A DNA stretch of 64,000 bases, taken from assembly GCF_900112355.1 (NCBI RefSeq), contig NZ_FOLM01000008.1:1-64000 (forward strand), written 5' to 3'. The DNA is from Streptomyces aidingensis (GTDB taxonomy: Bacteria > Actinomycetota > Actinomycetes > Streptomycetales > Streptomycetaceae). This document shows positions 48,006 to 57,376 of the stretch, piece by piece. The position numbers were made by a program, and so were the translations under genes. The notes under the pieces are model-generated. The model was not told the DNA's origin. It did not search any database and saw only the letters and a list, made by a program, of their open reading frames with translations. The first letter of the stretch is position 1; each line of letters opens with the position of its first letter.

Positions 48006-48776
48006 ATGACAGATCTGGCGCCGGGAGCGGGCACACAGGCCACCTCGTGGCCCTGCAACGAGCTGGAGCAGACCCTCGACCAGGCGGTCGGCCTGCCGGA
48101 CGCCGGTCTGCGGCTGCTCCAGGTGCTGGCCCGCAGCCCGCTGTGGGTGCCGCTGCCGGAGGGCGGCGGCCCGGACAGCCCTTCCCTCAGCCTGCCCACC
48201 CTGGCCATCGACGGCGGGGTGTATGTGCCGGTCTTCAGCTCCGCCGAGCAGTTCATGATCGGCGCCGGTCCGCATCTGTCCTACGCCATCGCCCCGGGCT
48301 GGGAGTTCGCCCGCGGCCTGCCGCCGCAGGCCGGCATCGTGGTCAACCCGGGCGGCACCATCGGCGCGCCGGTGCCGCCCAAGGCCGTCGCCGAACTGTG
48401 CCGGGCCACGCCGGGGCAGCGGCTGCCCGGCCGGTCCAGCGGCGCCCGGATGCGGCTGTTCGAGCCCGACTGGCAGGAGGAACCGGTCGACTTCCTGGGC
48501 GCGGCGGCCGGTGAACTGGCGGCGCTGGGCTGGGTCCGTACCGCCCGCCGGGGGCTGGCCAGCGCGGAGGGCGGGCCGCCGGCCCTGTACCTCGGGGTGG
48601 AGACCGACCTGCTGGAGCCGCAGATCCGGGTGATGGTGCAGGGTGCGCTGGGCCGGGCGCTGGCCCGGCAGCCGGTGCGCTGGCCGGTGCAGTTGCTGCT
48701 GCTGGACGCCGCCGAGGACCCGGTGGTGCACTGGATGCGCCAGTGCATCACGCCTTTCTACGACCGCGACCGGTGA
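48006..48776 (+). CDS. SseB-family protein
   Basis: A 256-residue cytoplasmic protein with the SseB N-terminal pattern (SPLWVPLPEGG, LAIDGGVYVPVFSSAEQF, GWEFARGLPPQAGIVVNPGG) and C-terminal TPFYDRDR shared with the next SseB gene. SseB is named for enhanced serine sensitivity in E. coli. TAAGGT lies seven bases before the ATG, fitting a leaderless transcript. Its position by sdaA and gcvTH is suggestive. Confidence 0.82.
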   Translation: MTDLAPGAGTQATSWPCNELEQTLDQAVGLPDAGLRLLQVLARSPLWVPLPEGGGPDSPSLSLPTLAIDGGVYVPVFSSAEQFMIGAGPHLSYAIAPGWEFARGLPPQAGIVVNPGGTIGAPVPPKAVAELCRATPGQRLPGRSSGARMRLFEPDWQEEPVDFLGAAAGELAALGWVRTARRGLASAEGGPPALYLGVETDLLEPQIRVMVQGALGRALARQPVRWPVQLLLLDAAEDPVVHWMRQCITPFYDRDR

Positions 48777-48871
48777 GTTCCGCGGGAGTCCCGGCCCGCA
48801 ACGCGGGCGGCGCGGGCGCGGCGCGGCCCTTGCCCCGCCGGCGGGGAGGGGCAGGCGCCTGAGGCCGCGCC

Positions 48872-48919
48872 GAGGCGCGGGGACGCGGAGGCACGGGGAC
48901 GCGGAGGCGCGGGGATGCA
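48872..48919. repeat. Three-copy 16-bp tandem repeat
   Basis: Units GAGGCGCGGGGACGCG, GAGGCACGGGGACGCG and GAGGCGCGGGGATGCA run head to tail in the gap between the two SseB genes. No function apparent. Confidence 0.85.
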
Positions 48920-48997
48920 CGGACGCGTGGAGCGGCGACGGCGGACGGCGGCGGGGGCGGAGCGGGCCCCGCACGGGCGGCGAGGAGGACGGAGCGG

Positions 48998-49840
48998 GTG
49001 AGCACGGCGAGCGGGGACGGCGCGGCGGGCGGGGACGGCCCGGGGCATGGCGTCGAGGAACTGCTGCCCCATGTCACCACCGAGCATCTGCACGTCTACG
49101 AAGCACTGCTCGCCGCCCTGGCCGAGGGCGAGGTGTGGATGCTGCTCTGGCACGGCCGGCCCGGCGCGGAGGACGCCCAGTACGGCAGCCTGGAGGTGGC
49201 CGGGCACGGCTACGCGCCGTGCGTGACCTCGGAACGGGAACTCGCCGCCAGCGGCTGGAACCGGGCGGTCGAGGTCGTCCGGGGGCGGGACATCGCGGCG
49301 GCGCTCTACCGCGACCACTGGGGGCTGTGGCTGAATCCGCACGCCGCGGGCGGCGGGCTGGGCGTGCCCTGGCTCGATCTGCGCCGCATCGCGGGCGGCC
49401 TGGAGCGGCTGCCGGCCGGTCCGCTGCGCATCGGCGAGCCGAGCGTGGCCGCGCAGCCCTTCTACGACGAGCTGGTCCGTCAGGCGCTGCGCACCCGGGC
49501 GCTGCGCAGCCTGCGCCGGGCCTGGGTGCAGCCGGCGGTGGGGGCGCCGTACCTGGTCATCGGCCTGGAGGTGGACGAGTCCGGCGGCGCGGAGGCGGCC
49601 GAGTCCGTGCGGGGCATGATGCGCCGGGCGATCGCGGCCGTGCCCGAAGGGCTGGCCGTGGGCACGGTCGCGATGGCCGACGCCTATGACCCGGTGGCGA
49701 TGTGGCTGCGCGCCAACACCCGGCCGTTCTACGACCGGGACGCCCCCGCGCCCGCGCCCCGCCATGGCGCCTACCCGCCGCTTGCCGGCCCGGCCGCCCG
49801 CCAGGGCTACGGCTACCCGCACCCGCTGCCCGGCCCCTGA
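48998..49840 (+). CDS. SseB-family protein, second copy
   Basis: A 280-residue protein related to its neighbour in overall plan: an N-terminal domain (EALLAALAEGEVWMLLWHGRPG, YAPCVTSERELAASGW) and a C-terminal SseB domain (PYLVIGLEVDESG to RPFYDRDAP), then a Pro/Ala tail. The shared xPFYDRD element indicates an old duplication. The short upstream ORF track begins at GTG 48998 after GGAGGACGGAGCGG. Confidence 0.8.
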   Translation: MSTASGDGAAGGDGPGHGVEELLPHVTTEHLHVYEALLAALAEGEVWMLLWHGRPGAEDAQYGSLEVAGHGYAPCVTSERELAASGWNRAVEVVRGRDIAAALYRDHWGLWLNPHAAGGGLGVPWLDLRRIAGGLERLPAGPLRIGEPSVAAQPFYDELVRQALRTRALRSLRRAWVQPAVGAPYLVIGLEVDESGGAEAAESVRGMMRRAIAAVPEGLAVGTVAMADAYDPVAMWLRANTRPFYDRDAPAPAPRHGAYPPLAGPAARQGYGYPHPLPGP

Positions 49841-49886
49841 GGCGGCCGGCGCCGGCCGGTGCCGGCCGGGAGGTGAGAATCGCGGG

Positions 49887-50555
49887 GTGCAGCTTTTCAC
49901 TCCCGACCTCCAGCGCTGGCTCGATCTGGCCGGGATCTTCGTGTTCGCCATCTCCGGCGCCCTGCTGGCGGTGCGGAAGAACTTCGACGTCATCGGCATC
50001 GCCGTGCTGGCCTTCGCCACCGGACTGGGCGGCGGCATCTTCCGTGACCTGGTGATCGGCGCGGTGCCGCCGGCCGCCTTCCGCGATCTCGGGTATTTCC
50101 TCACGCCGCTGCTCACCAGCGTGCTGGTGATCTTCCTCCACCCCCAGGTGGAGCGGATCAACCGGGCGGTGCAGATCTTCGACGCCGCCGGACTCGGCTT
50201 CTTCTGCGTGGTCGGGACGATCAAGGCGCACGAGTACGGGCTCGGTTCCTTCGCCGCCGCCGCGCTGGGCGTGGCGACCGCCGCCGGCGGCGGTGTGGTG
50301 CGTGATGTGCTGGCGAACGAGGTGCCGCTGCTGCTGCGCTGGGACCGGGAGATCTATGCCGTTCCGGCGATGGTGGGCGCCGGTTCGGTGGCCCTGCTGC
50401 TGCACTACGACGCGTTCGGCGATCTGACCATGGCGCTGTGCGTGCTGCTCGCCTTCGGGCTGCGGCTGGCCGCGCTGCACTACGGCTGGCGGGCGCCGCG
50501 TGCCTGGCACCGCCGCAGCGCCACCGCCGAGGGGGACGGCGGCCGGGAGCGCTGA
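49887..50555 (+). CDS. TRIC-type cation channel (UPF0126)
   Basis: A 222-residue membrane protein with about seven helices arranged as a repeated three-helix unit. The diagnostic Gly-rich motifs are ATGLGGGIFRDLVIG and TAAGGGVVRDVL. Bacterial TRIC proteins are trimeric potassium/monovalent cation channels. GTG 49887 follows GGGAGGTGAG. The Arg/Glu tail is cytoplasmic. Confidence 0.92.
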   Translation: MQLFTPDLQRWLDLAGIFVFAISGALLAVRKNFDVIGIAVLAFATGLGGGIFRDLVIGAVPPAAFRDLGYFLTPLLTSVLVIFLHPQVERINRAVQIFDAAGLGFFCVVGTIKAHEYGLGSFAAAALGVATAAGGGVVRDVLANEVPLLLRWDREIYAVPAMVGAGSVALLLHYDAFGDLTMALCVLLAFGLRLAALHYGWRAPRAWHRRSATAEGDGGRER

Positions 50556-50640
50556 GCGCCCGCCCGCCGGTCCTTCCCGCTCGCGCCCGGCAACCCGGGC
50601 TTCGTCCGGGGGCGGCCTGCCGTGCATCGAAAAGCTACCG

Positions 50641-50649
50641 CTTAGTAAG
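50641..50649. promoter_or_regulatory. CTTAGTAAG palindrome and adjacent -10 of the thioesterase gene
   Basis: A perfect 9-bp palindrome lies 9 bp before TAGGGT (50659-50664), a plausible -10 that would give a leaderless transcript from ATG 50671. Its placement over the promoter suggests repression by an acyl-CoA- or TetR-type regulator. Confidence 0.4.
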
Positions 50650-50670
50650 GTCCGGTGATAGGGTGCCGCC

Positions 50671-51564
50671 ATGGGTGAGGAGCAGATGCCCGCCGCGTCC
50701 GCCGCGGCCGGCCCGGGGGAGCGCGAGCGCGAGTCCGAGTTCGAGTCCGAGTTCGACCGCGACACCGCGCTGACGCTCAAGGAACCCGGCGTCTACCACG
50801 CCGAGGTCTCCGGCGGGTGGTCCATCGTCAGCGCGGTCAACGGCGGTTATCTCACCGCCATGCTCGGCCGTGCCCTGGCCGGCACCCTTCCGCATCCGCA
50901 CCCCTTCACCGTCACCGCCCACTTCCTGACCGCGACCCGCCCGGGCCCGGCCGTCATCCGCACCTCGGTGGCCCGCACCGGCACCACCCTCTCCACCGGT
51001 TCCGCCTCGCTCCACCAGACCGACGAGCACGGCCGGGAAACCGAGCGCATCCGGCTGCTGGGCACCTACGGCGACCTCACCCGGCTCAGCGACTCCGTGC
51101 GGACCAGCGCCAAGCCGCCCGTCCTGCCCCCGCCCGAGCAGTGCGTCCCGGTCGCCGACGCGCCCGACGGCGCCCTGCCCGGCGACCTCACCATGCTGGA
51201 CCGGCTGGCCGCCCGGCTCGACCCGGACACCGTCGGCTGGGCCCTGGGCCGGCCCTCCGGGCGGGGCGAGGTGCGCGGCTGGTTCGCTCTGGCCGACGGC
51301 CGGGAGCTGGATCCGCTCGCCCTGCTGCTGGTCGGTGACGCGCTGCCGCCCACCGCCTTCGATCTGGGGCTGGCCGGCGGCTGGGTGCCGACCATCGAAT
51401 ACACCACCCATGTGCGGGCGCTGCCCGCGCCCGGGCCGGTCCGGGTGGCCATCAGCACCCGCAATCTGGCCGGCGGCTTCCTGGAGGAGGACGCCGAGAT
51501 ATGGGACAGCGCCGACCGGCTGGTCGCCCAGTCCCGCCAGCTCGCCCGCGCACCGCGCGGCTGA
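50671..51564 (+). CDS. Acyl-CoA thioesterase-like protein (TesB-type double hotdog)
   Basis: A 297-residue protein with a charged repeat tail at the N-terminus (ERERESEFESEFDRD), then two hotdog domains: GGWSIVSAVNGGYLTAMLGRA, HPFTVTAHFLTATRPGPAVI and, in the second half, FALADGRELDPLALLLVGDALPPTAFDLGLAG and VPTIEYTTHVR. TesB-type enzymes cleave medium/long acyl-CoAs; the exact substrate is unknown. Confidence 0.85.
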   Translation: MGEEQMPAASAAAGPGERERESEFESEFDRDTALTLKEPGVYHAEVSGGWSIVSAVNGGYLTAMLGRALAGTLPHPHPFTVTAHFLTATRPGPAVIRTSVARTGTTLSTGSASLHQTDEHGRETERIRLLGTYGDLTRLSDSVRTSAKPPVLPPPEQCVPVADAPDGALPGDLTMLDRLAARLDPDTVGWALGRPSGRGEVRGWFALADGRELDPLALLLVGDALPPTAFDLGLAGGWVPTIEYTTHVRALPAPGPVRVAISTRNLAGGFLEEDAEIWDSADRLVAQSRQLARAPRG

Positions 51565-51599
51565 ACGGCCGCGCCGCCGGACCCCGGCCCGCCCCGCGC

Positions 51600-52484
51600 T
51601 CAGCCCGCCCCGGCCCCCGCCCCGGCGGCTGCCGCTGCCCCCGCCTCCGCCGCCGCGGCGGCCAGGGCCCGCAGCCGCCGGTGGCTGTCCGTCCCCGGCC
51701 GGGCCGAATGGATCACCAGCCGCTGCTCGCCGTCCGGCGCCAGCAGCGTCTCGCAGTCCAGCTCCAGCAGCCCGGCCGCCGGGTGGCGGAACCGCTTGCG
51801 GTCCCCGCGCCGGACGCCGACCCGGTGCTCCCGCCACAACGCCGCGAACTCCTCGCTGACCGCCAGCAGTTCCCGCACCAGCGCGGCCGGCCGCGGGTCG
51901 TCCGGCCGCGCCGCGCACACCGCCCGCAGCTCGGCCGCCATGGCCGCCGCGTGGCGCGGGCGGTCCTCGGCCGGGAGGATCTCCCGGGCCGGAGGCCGGG
52001 TGAAGAACCGGTGCACCAGATTCCGCCCGAAGCCCGGCGGCCCGGCGAGCAGATCCCCGCCCAGCGCCACGGACAGGGCGTTCTGCGCCAGCACCTGCCC
52101 GTAGTCGGTGAGGATCACGCCCGGCAGGTCGGTCAGTTGCGCCAGCACCAGGGCCGGCCCGGGAGCCACCGTCTCCGGCGGCGCGGGCCGGGGCGGCGGC
52201 GCCTGGCCGGCCAGCCGGAAGAGATGGTCGCGCTCGTCCGGGCGCAGCCGCAGCGCGCGGGCCAGCGCCGACAGCACCTGCGGTGACGGGCGTGGGCCGC
52301 GGGCCTGCTCCAGCCGGATCCAGTAGTCCACCGAGATGCCGGCCAGTGCGCTGGCCTCCTCCCGCCGCAGACCCGGCGTGCGGCGCCGCCGCCCGCCGGT
52401 CGCCGGCAGGGCGGGGCCGGCCTCGGCCGGGTTGAGCCGGGCACGGGAGCGGCGCAGGAAGTCGGCGAGCGCGGCGCGGTCCAT
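51600..52484 (-). CDS. XRE-family regulator with MmyB-like ligand domain
   Basis: A 294-residue regulator. N-terminal HTH (about 34-85: GLRREEASALAGISVDYWIRLEQARG) and a PAS-like MmyB ligand domain (about 105-265: LPGVILTDYGQVLAQNALSVALGG, NLVHRFFTRPPAREI, HPAAGLLELDCETLLAPDGEQRLVIHSA) that may bind fatty acid. An Ala/Gly run ends the protein. Divergent from an epimerase gene 147 bp away that it probably controls, as is usual for this family. Confidence 0.9.
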   Translation of the reverse strand: MDRAALADFLRRSRARLNPAEAGPALPATGGRRRRTPGLRREEASALAGISVDYWIRLEQARGPRPSPQVLSALARALRLRPDERDHLFRLAGQAPPPRPAPPETVAPGPALVLAQLTDLPGVILTDYGQVLAQNALSVALGGDLLAGPPGFGRNLVHRFFTRPPAREILPAEDRPRHAAAMAAELRAVCAARPDDPRPAALVRELLAVSEEFAALWREHRVGVRRGDRKRFRHPAAGLLELDCETLLAPDGEQRLVIHSARPGTDSHRRLRALAAAAAEAGAAAAAGAGAGAG

Positions 52485-52631
52485 CCGGCCAGTCTCGCCC
52501 CCGCACCGCACCCGTGGCCAGGGACGGCCGGTACCAGGATCGGGTGTCCCTTCCCCGCCGCCGGCCCACCGCCCAGGCTGGGCCCCCGGGGACCCGGCCC
52601 GGCCCCTGCCCGTCGGACGAAGGAGCGAGCC

Positions 52632-53492
52632 ATGCGGATTCTGGTCACCGGCGCGACCGGCAGCGTGGGGCGGCGGCTGCTGCCCCGGCTGCTGTCCTGG
52701 AACGACGCACCCGGCGCCGAGGTGCGCGTCCTGGTCAGGGACGAGGCGCGCGGCGCCGCGTTCGCCGCCCGGGGCGCCCGCGTGGTGCCCGGCGATCTCA
52801 CCCGCGAGGACGGCCTGCCGGCGGCGGTGGCGGGCATGGACGCCGTGCTCAACCTGGCCGCCGCCTTCCGGGACGTGCCGGACGACGCGGCATGGGCGGT
52901 GAACCACCGCGCGGCCGTGGCCCTCGGCCGGGCCGCCCGCGCGGCGGGCGTCACCCGCTTCGTGCAGGTCAGCACCAATCTGGTCTATGGCGCCGGGCGC
53001 GGGCGTCCGCATCTGGAGAGCGACCGGCCGGTGCCCGTCGCCGGACCGCTGTGGGGCGCGTATCCGCAGTCGAAATGGGCCGCCGAGCAGGACCTGCGGG
53101 AGCTGGACGGGCTGGACGTCCGCATCGGGCGGCTGGCCTTCGTCTACGGCGAGGGCGACGGCCATCTGGCGGCGGCGCCGCGCTGGATCACCGCCTGGCC
53201 GGCCCACAAGCGGCTGCAGCTGGTGCACCAGGCCGATGCCGCGCGCGGGCTGTGGCGCCTGCTGCGTGCCCCCGCCGCCCCCGGACCGGCCTACAACTTC
53301 GCCGACGACGCGCCGGTCAGCGCCGTGGAGCTGCTCACCCTGCTCGCGCTGCCGGTGCCGGAGGGCATGGCCGGACGCACCGACCCCGACCCCTGGCACG
53401 GCATCGCCGCCAACGATCTGGCCCGCGACCACCTCGGGTGGCGCCCCCGCCATCCCTCGCTGCGCAGCGCCATGGACGCCGGTGCGCTGTGA
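52632..53492 (+). CDS. NAD-dependent epimerase/dehydratase (SDR)
   Basis: A 286-residue extended SDR. The Rossmann motif GATGSVG is at residues 7-13, and the catalytic Tyr-Lys lie in YPQSKWAAE after a Ser/Thr in QVSTNLVYG. Substrate unknown. GAAGGAG precedes the ATG. Divergence from the XRE/MmyB regulator suggests it belongs to that regulon. Confidence 0.88.
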   Translation: MRILVTGATGSVGRRLLPRLLSWNDAPGAEVRVLVRDEARGAAFAARGARVVPGDLTREDGLPAAVAGMDAVLNLAAAFRDVPDDAAWAVNHRAAVALGRAARAAGVTRFVQVSTNLVYGAGRGRPHLESDRPVPVAGPLWGAYPQSKWAAEQDLRELDGLDVRIGRLAFVYGEGDGHLAAAPRWITAWPAHKRLQLVHQADAARGLWRLLRAPAAPGPAYNFADDAPVSAVELLTLLALPVPEGMAGRTDPDPWHGIAANDLARDHLGWRPRHPSLRSAMDAGAL

Positions 53493-53619
53493 ACCGCCGG
53501 GCCGTCGCGGACGGAACCGGAGGGGTGACCACGCGTCCCGTCCTCGCAGGCGGCCGTGCGGACCCGGCGGTACGCTGGCCAACGAGAAGGCCGCAAAAGC
53601 GTACGAAAGAGGGCATTGC

Positions 53620-54093
53620 ATGTATGCCGTGAAGAGCACGCTGCCGGATGACACCCTCAAGGTCGTGGGCGAGGCACTGCAGGGCGCGCTGGCCGATCTG
53701 ATCGACCTGTCCCTGGTCGCCAAGCAGACCCACTGGAATGTGATCGGCCCCCGGTTCCGCTCCGTCCACCTCCAGCTCGACGACGTCGTGAACAGCGCCC
53801 GCGCCCACTCCGACACCGTCGCCGAACGGGCCGCCGCGCTGGGCCTGTCGCCCGACGGCCGGGCGGCCACCGTGGCCCACACCACCAGCATCAAGACCGC
53901 ACCGGAGAGCTGGCAGAAGGACGACCAGGCGGTGCAGACCCTGGTGGACGCACTCGGCGCGGTCGTCGAGCGCAACCGCGAACGCATGGACGCGGTCGGC
54001 AAGGTGGACAGCGTCACCGAGGACATCTTCATCCAGTTCGTGAAGGACCTCGAAAAGCACCACTGGATGTTCCAGGCCGAGAACAACGGCTGA
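53620..54093 (+). CDS. dps: Dps-family DNA-protecting ferritin
   Basis: A 157-residue four-helix ferritin-like protein that forms a 12-mer, oxidises and stores iron and shields DNA in stress. Ferroxidase ligands are in LVAKQTHWNVIGPRF and HLQLDDVVNSARAHSDTVAERAAALG. Ends FVKDLEKHHWMFQAENNG. GAGGG lies before the ATG. Confidence 0.93.
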   Translation: MYAVKSTLPDDTLKVVGEALQGALADLIDLSLVAKQTHWNVIGPRFRSVHLQLDDVVNSARAHSDTVAERAAALGLSPDGRAATVAHTTSIKTAPESWQKDDQAVQTLVDALGAVVERNRERMDAVGKVDSVTEDIFIQFVKDLEKHHWMFQAENNG

Positions 54094-54144
54094 GGCCGCA
54101 GGCGGTCCCCTCGGCCGGTGCCGCTCCCGGCCGGGGGAGGCGGC

Positions 54145-54747
54145 TCATTGGTCCGTGGCCGGGTGGGACGGGGCGGCGGCGCCCGGCCACGGGAGTCCGC
54201 GTTCCGCGCACCGTTCCATGCAGGCCCCGATGTCGGCGCACGCCCGCAGCTCGCTGACCCGGCCGCCCAGCAGCGGCTCGTTCCACACGCCCAGCAGCCG
54301 GTCCTCCCACAGCCCCTGCCGGCACAGCGCGCACACCAGCCCCCGGAGCTGCACCAGGCTCATCCGCCGGGGATCGACACCCTCCGGCAGCGGCGGTGCG
54401 GCCGGAGGCAACGGCGCGGCACCGGACTCCCGGGCCCTGGCCGCCGCGGCATGCGCCCGCCGCAGCGCCCCGGCCACCGCACAGTCCGCCCCGTCGATCC
54501 TGCAACTCGCGCAGCCCAGCGCGTGATCCAGCAACGCCGCCCAGAGCTCCCCCTTGCCGCGGTAACGGTGCGCATGCTCCGGACAGGCGTAGACCAACCA
54601 GCCCGGCCCGGAGTCCCGCTCCACCCCGCCGACGACGACCGGCTCGCCGGTCCACTGCCGGCAGTGCGCACACATCCGCCGCGGCGCGGTGGTTGCCGCG
54701 ATGACGGGCGAGTCCGCCTCCGCGGGCCGGTCCTGGGAATCGGGCAT
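54145..54747 (-). CDS. Cys-rich probable zinc-binding protein, unknown function
   Basis: A 200-residue protein with several Cys pairs: CAHCRQW, CPEHAHRY, CASCRIDGADC, CALCRQG and CADIGACMERC. These suggest two or more zinc ribbons. Such proteins occur beside XRE/TPR regulators in Streptomyces, as here. ATG 54747 starts MPDSQDRPAEAD; the frame is open further upstream. Function unknown. Confidence 0.68.
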   Translation of the reverse strand: MPDSQDRPAEADSPVIAATTAPRRMCAHCRQWTGEPVVVGGVERDSGPGWLVYACPEHAHRYRGKGELWAALLDHALGCASCRIDGADCAVAGALRRAHAAAARARESGAAPLPPAAPPLPEGVDPRRMSLVQLRGLVCALCRQGLWEDRLLGVWNEPLLGGRVSELRACADIGACMERCAERGLPWPGAAAPSHPATDQ

Positions 54748-54846
54748 CACGGCCTCCGTTCCAGTGAGTACGTGATCACCGACCGTAGGACTGGGCCGTG
54801 AAATCGAGGGGCAGAGAATCTGCCCCTCGTACGTGCCTTCGCACAA

Positions 54847-56097
54847 CTATGCAGCCAGTACGCCGACCTTCACCGCCAGCGCCGCCGCTCGCTGCCGCAG
54901 CACCGGCCGCCGCGACTCCGTCTCCTCCAGCAAGATCCGCCTGGCGTAGCCGTTGTACTGCACCGTCTCCGGCGCCGCTTCGTGCGCCCGCTCCAGAGCC
55001 GCCAGCGCCGTCTCCGCCTCACCGGCGAGCTGATGCGCTCGCGCCTCCTCAATCCGATGCCGGGCACGGCGTGGACGCGACGGGATCACCTCGGCGTCGG
55101 CCGCCGCGGCCTGTCGCACGCCCTCGCCCCCGGCGTGCAGCTCCACCGCGATCGTCACGGCATGCGCGCCCATGATGGCCCTGCCGAAGGACGTGACCGG
55201 ATGGTAGTAGCCGGCCGGCAGGCGTCGGGCTGTGCGGCGGGCGGCGTCCCAGTGGCCCCATGCGCTGCCGGTGTCGCCTCGGCGAGCAGCCGTGTAGCCG
55301 GCCGCTGCCCGCAGCGCGCCGGCCATCGCCAGGAGGTCATCGGCGGCGTCCGGCAGCAGCGGCGCCAAGTAGCGCAGCGTCTCGGACGTCAGGCGGTCGG
55401 CGGCCTCCAGGTGCGCCTGGCCGGCATCGCGGTGCGCTTCGGCCAGCAGCCAGGCGGAGACGGCGATCGCATGTGGATCCTCGGATTCCTGCGCGGCAAC
55501 CATGCCACGCTCGGCGACCCGCCACAGCAGCGCGGACTCAGGCTGATAGGCCAGAAAGAACTGAGCCAGGCAGTACGTCTCGGACAGGATCGCCTGGGCG
55601 GCCTGTCGACCGGCCACCGTGGCGGCCTGCCGCACCGCGAGTTGCCCGTCCCGGATCAGGTCCGGCAACAGCGCACCGACGACATCGCGGTGCGCGGGCG
55701 AGGCGTGGCGGGAGGACCAGGCACGGGCCAGTCGGTGACGCAGGTGCGCCACAGGGGGCGCTTCCCGACCGGTGGCCGGAACGGGGAAAGCGTTGACGGC
55801 GGCGCGGACGGCGGGCAGTCGCTGGTGGCCGGGGCCAATGAACAGTGCGGTGGCAGGCATGGACTGATCGCCTGTCAGGTCGGAGAGATCCCGGACTCGC
55901 AGTACCTCCGCCAGGCGCAGGATCATCGCCAACTTGGGGGGGTGGAGCCGGCCGCGCTCGACTTGCTTCAGCCAGGACGGCGACATGCCGACCAAGCCCG
56001 CCAGCACCGGGCGGGACATCCCTCGGCGTTCGCGCAGAATCTGGAGTCGCTGACCGAACGCGATCGGCTCCGGGTCCGGCGTAGCATCAGGTGACAC
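54847..56097 (-). CDS. XRE-family regulator with TPR-like C-terminal domain
   Basis: A 416-residue protein. The HTH (about 12-68: GQRLQILRERRGMSRPVLAGLVGMSPSWLKQVERG) is followed by a long helical repeat region (about 110-400) with TPR/SPARC-like helices (AVSAWLLAEAHRDAGQAHLEAADR, ALRAAAGYTAARRGDTGSAWGHWDAARR). It probably senses a peptide or small molecule. GTG 56097 follows GAGAGGGGCAAGG. Confidence 0.88.
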   Translation of the reverse strand: MSPDATPDPEPIAFGQRLQILRERRGMSRPVLAGLVGMSPSWLKQVERGRLHPPKLAMILRLAEVLRVRDLSDLTGDQSMPATALFIGPGHQRLPAVRAAVNAFPVPATGREAPPVAHLRHRLARAWSSRHASPAHRDVVGALLPDLIRDGQLAVRQAATVAGRQAAQAILSETYCLAQFFLAYQPESALLWRVAERGMVAAQESEDPHAIAVSAWLLAEAHRDAGQAHLEAADRLTSETLRYLAPLLPDAADDLLAMAGALRAAAGYTAARRGDTGSAWGHWDAARRTARRLPAGYYHPVTSFGRAIMGAHAVTIAVELHAGGEGVRQAAAADAEVIPSRPRRARHRIEEARAHQLAGEAETALAALERAHEAAPETVQYNGYARRILLEETESRRPVLRQRAAALAVKVGVLAA

Positions 56098-56200
56098 GGC
56101 CTTGCCCCTCTCTCTGGCAGCTCGACACTGTCAGGGTATGGGGGGCGGGGCCTTCTCCGCGTGCCCTGACCGAGCCACGGCTGCCCGGCCGCCGAGCACG

Positions 56201-56371
56201 GCCCTGCTGACCGAAGTTGGGACGGGCCACACAGCCGGTGTGTCCGTGATCGCGGTCGCCGGCGGACGCAGCACGGCTGACGATCTCCTCGCGGCCGGCG
56301 CCGAGACCGTCCTGCCGGATCTGACCGACTCCGAGCGCCTGGTCGGGCCGGCTCACGGCAACGGGAACTGA
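56201..56371 (+). pseudogene. Truncated HAD-family hydrolase, C-terminal remnant
   Basis: Only the last quarter of a haloacid-dehalogenase phosphatase remains: ALLTEVGTGHTAGVSVIAVAGGRS, then AGAETVLPDLTDSERLV. This is the segment that follows motif 4 in phosphoglycolate-phosphatase-like proteins. The nucleophile DxDxT and cap regions are absent. A 34-codon open stretch before it is unrelated. Probably deleted when the neighbouring XRE region rearranged. Confidence 0.6.
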
Positions 56372-56665
56372 GAGAGGGAATGACGAGGGGCCCCCGGCGA
56401 GTCCCCGCTTGCCGCTCCAGGCCGCGGGCCGGGTCGGCGGCCGGTGCCCTGTGCGCAGCCGGCAGCAGCGTCATCGACGTCACACCTCTCCGGGTCGCGC
56501 CCGCATCCGTGGGACGAGGGCGGGGCACGGGGGGTGCGGGGCGACGGCCGGAAGGGTTTCCGGAATCGCGGAAGCCTGGGAGGGCGTTTACCGTGGTCGA
56601 GTGATCGCCTGGACCCACGGCACCGAATGTTCCGGGCGAGAGAACGGCGTATCCGGGGAACGGAT

Positions 56666-56872
56666 GTGAGCGGCATGGTCAAGGCACTGCTGGAGGGCGG
56701 ACCCCGCGAGCTCGGGGAGCGCGTGGTGTCCGCCACCCCGCCCGAGGAGGAGATCAAGATCCCCTTCCGCGGCGGCTACGAGCACTTCCGCGCCACCACC
56801 CGCCAGGCCGACACCGTTCAGGGCCGCCTTCCGGTCTACGAATGGTGGGAGCGCACCGAGATCGCCGAATAG
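56666..56872 (+). CDS. Small DUF5988-like protein
   Basis: A 68-residue protein: MVKALLEGGPRELGERVV, EEIKIPFRGGYEHFRAT and LPVYEWWERTEIAE. The YEHF and EWWERTEIAE elements match small Streptomyces proteins classed DUF5988. GTG 56666 with GGGGAAC upstream is chosen; ATG 56675 is the alternative. Function unknown. Confidence 0.75.
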   Translation: MSGMVKALLEGGPRELGERVVSATPPEEEIKIPFRGGYEHFRATTRQADTVQGRLPVYEWWERTEIAE

Positions 56873-57082
56873 CCGGCCGGGCAGTGCCGAGCGGCCCCGC
56901 GCCGGAACCGGCCCGAACGGGCGGGACCGAACGGCCCTGGTGGGCGGGGCGGAGGGCCCTCAACGTTGTCAGTGCCGCCCCGTAGGTTGGGCGGTATGCA
57001 GAGGGAAGCCAGTCCGCATACTCCGGTCATGACGGATGTCCGGAGTTCCGCCCCGGTTCGTCCACCCGTGCAGGAGGGTTCC

Positions 57083-57226
57083 GTGACGGAGGCCAACGAG
57101 GCGATCCGCCGCTATGTGCAGCAGCACGGGGCGCGCCCCTGGAGCGCGGCCGAGCGTGCCGAGCTCCAGCGCCTCTACGCCGCCTGGCTGGGCGCCGTGC
57201 GCAACGGCATGGACCGGGCCGCGTAG
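57083..57226 (+). CDS. 47-residue small protein, unknown function
   Basis: TEANEAIRRYVQQHGARPW, then SAAERAELQRLYAAWLGAV: two amphipathic helices. GTG 57083 has a strong GGAGGG five bases upstream, better than the ATGs at 56966 or 57029 which would give a longer form. Family not recognised. Confidence 0.6.
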   Translation: MTEANEAIRRYVQQHGARPWSAAERAELQRLYAAWLGAVRNGMDRAA

Positions 57227-57253
57227 CCGCCGCCCGGGTTCCTTTCCCTGTTA

Positions 57254-57274
57254 CCTGATCCCTGATCCCTGATC
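57254..57274. repeat. CCTGATC x3 microsatellite
   Basis: Three perfect 7-bp units after the small protein gene; no function apparent. Confidence 0.9.
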
Positions 57275-57376
57275 CTTCTCCTGCTCCCCGCCCCCCGCTT
57301 CTTCGTGTTCCTGCTTCCGGCTTCCTCCCCATGGCCGGGCCGGTGCGGTTACTCTGCGCTCGGCGGAGGTGGGCGG

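Noticed and set aside
48872..48919. 16-bp tandem repeats as a CRISPR array
   Set aside because: Units are contiguous without spacers.
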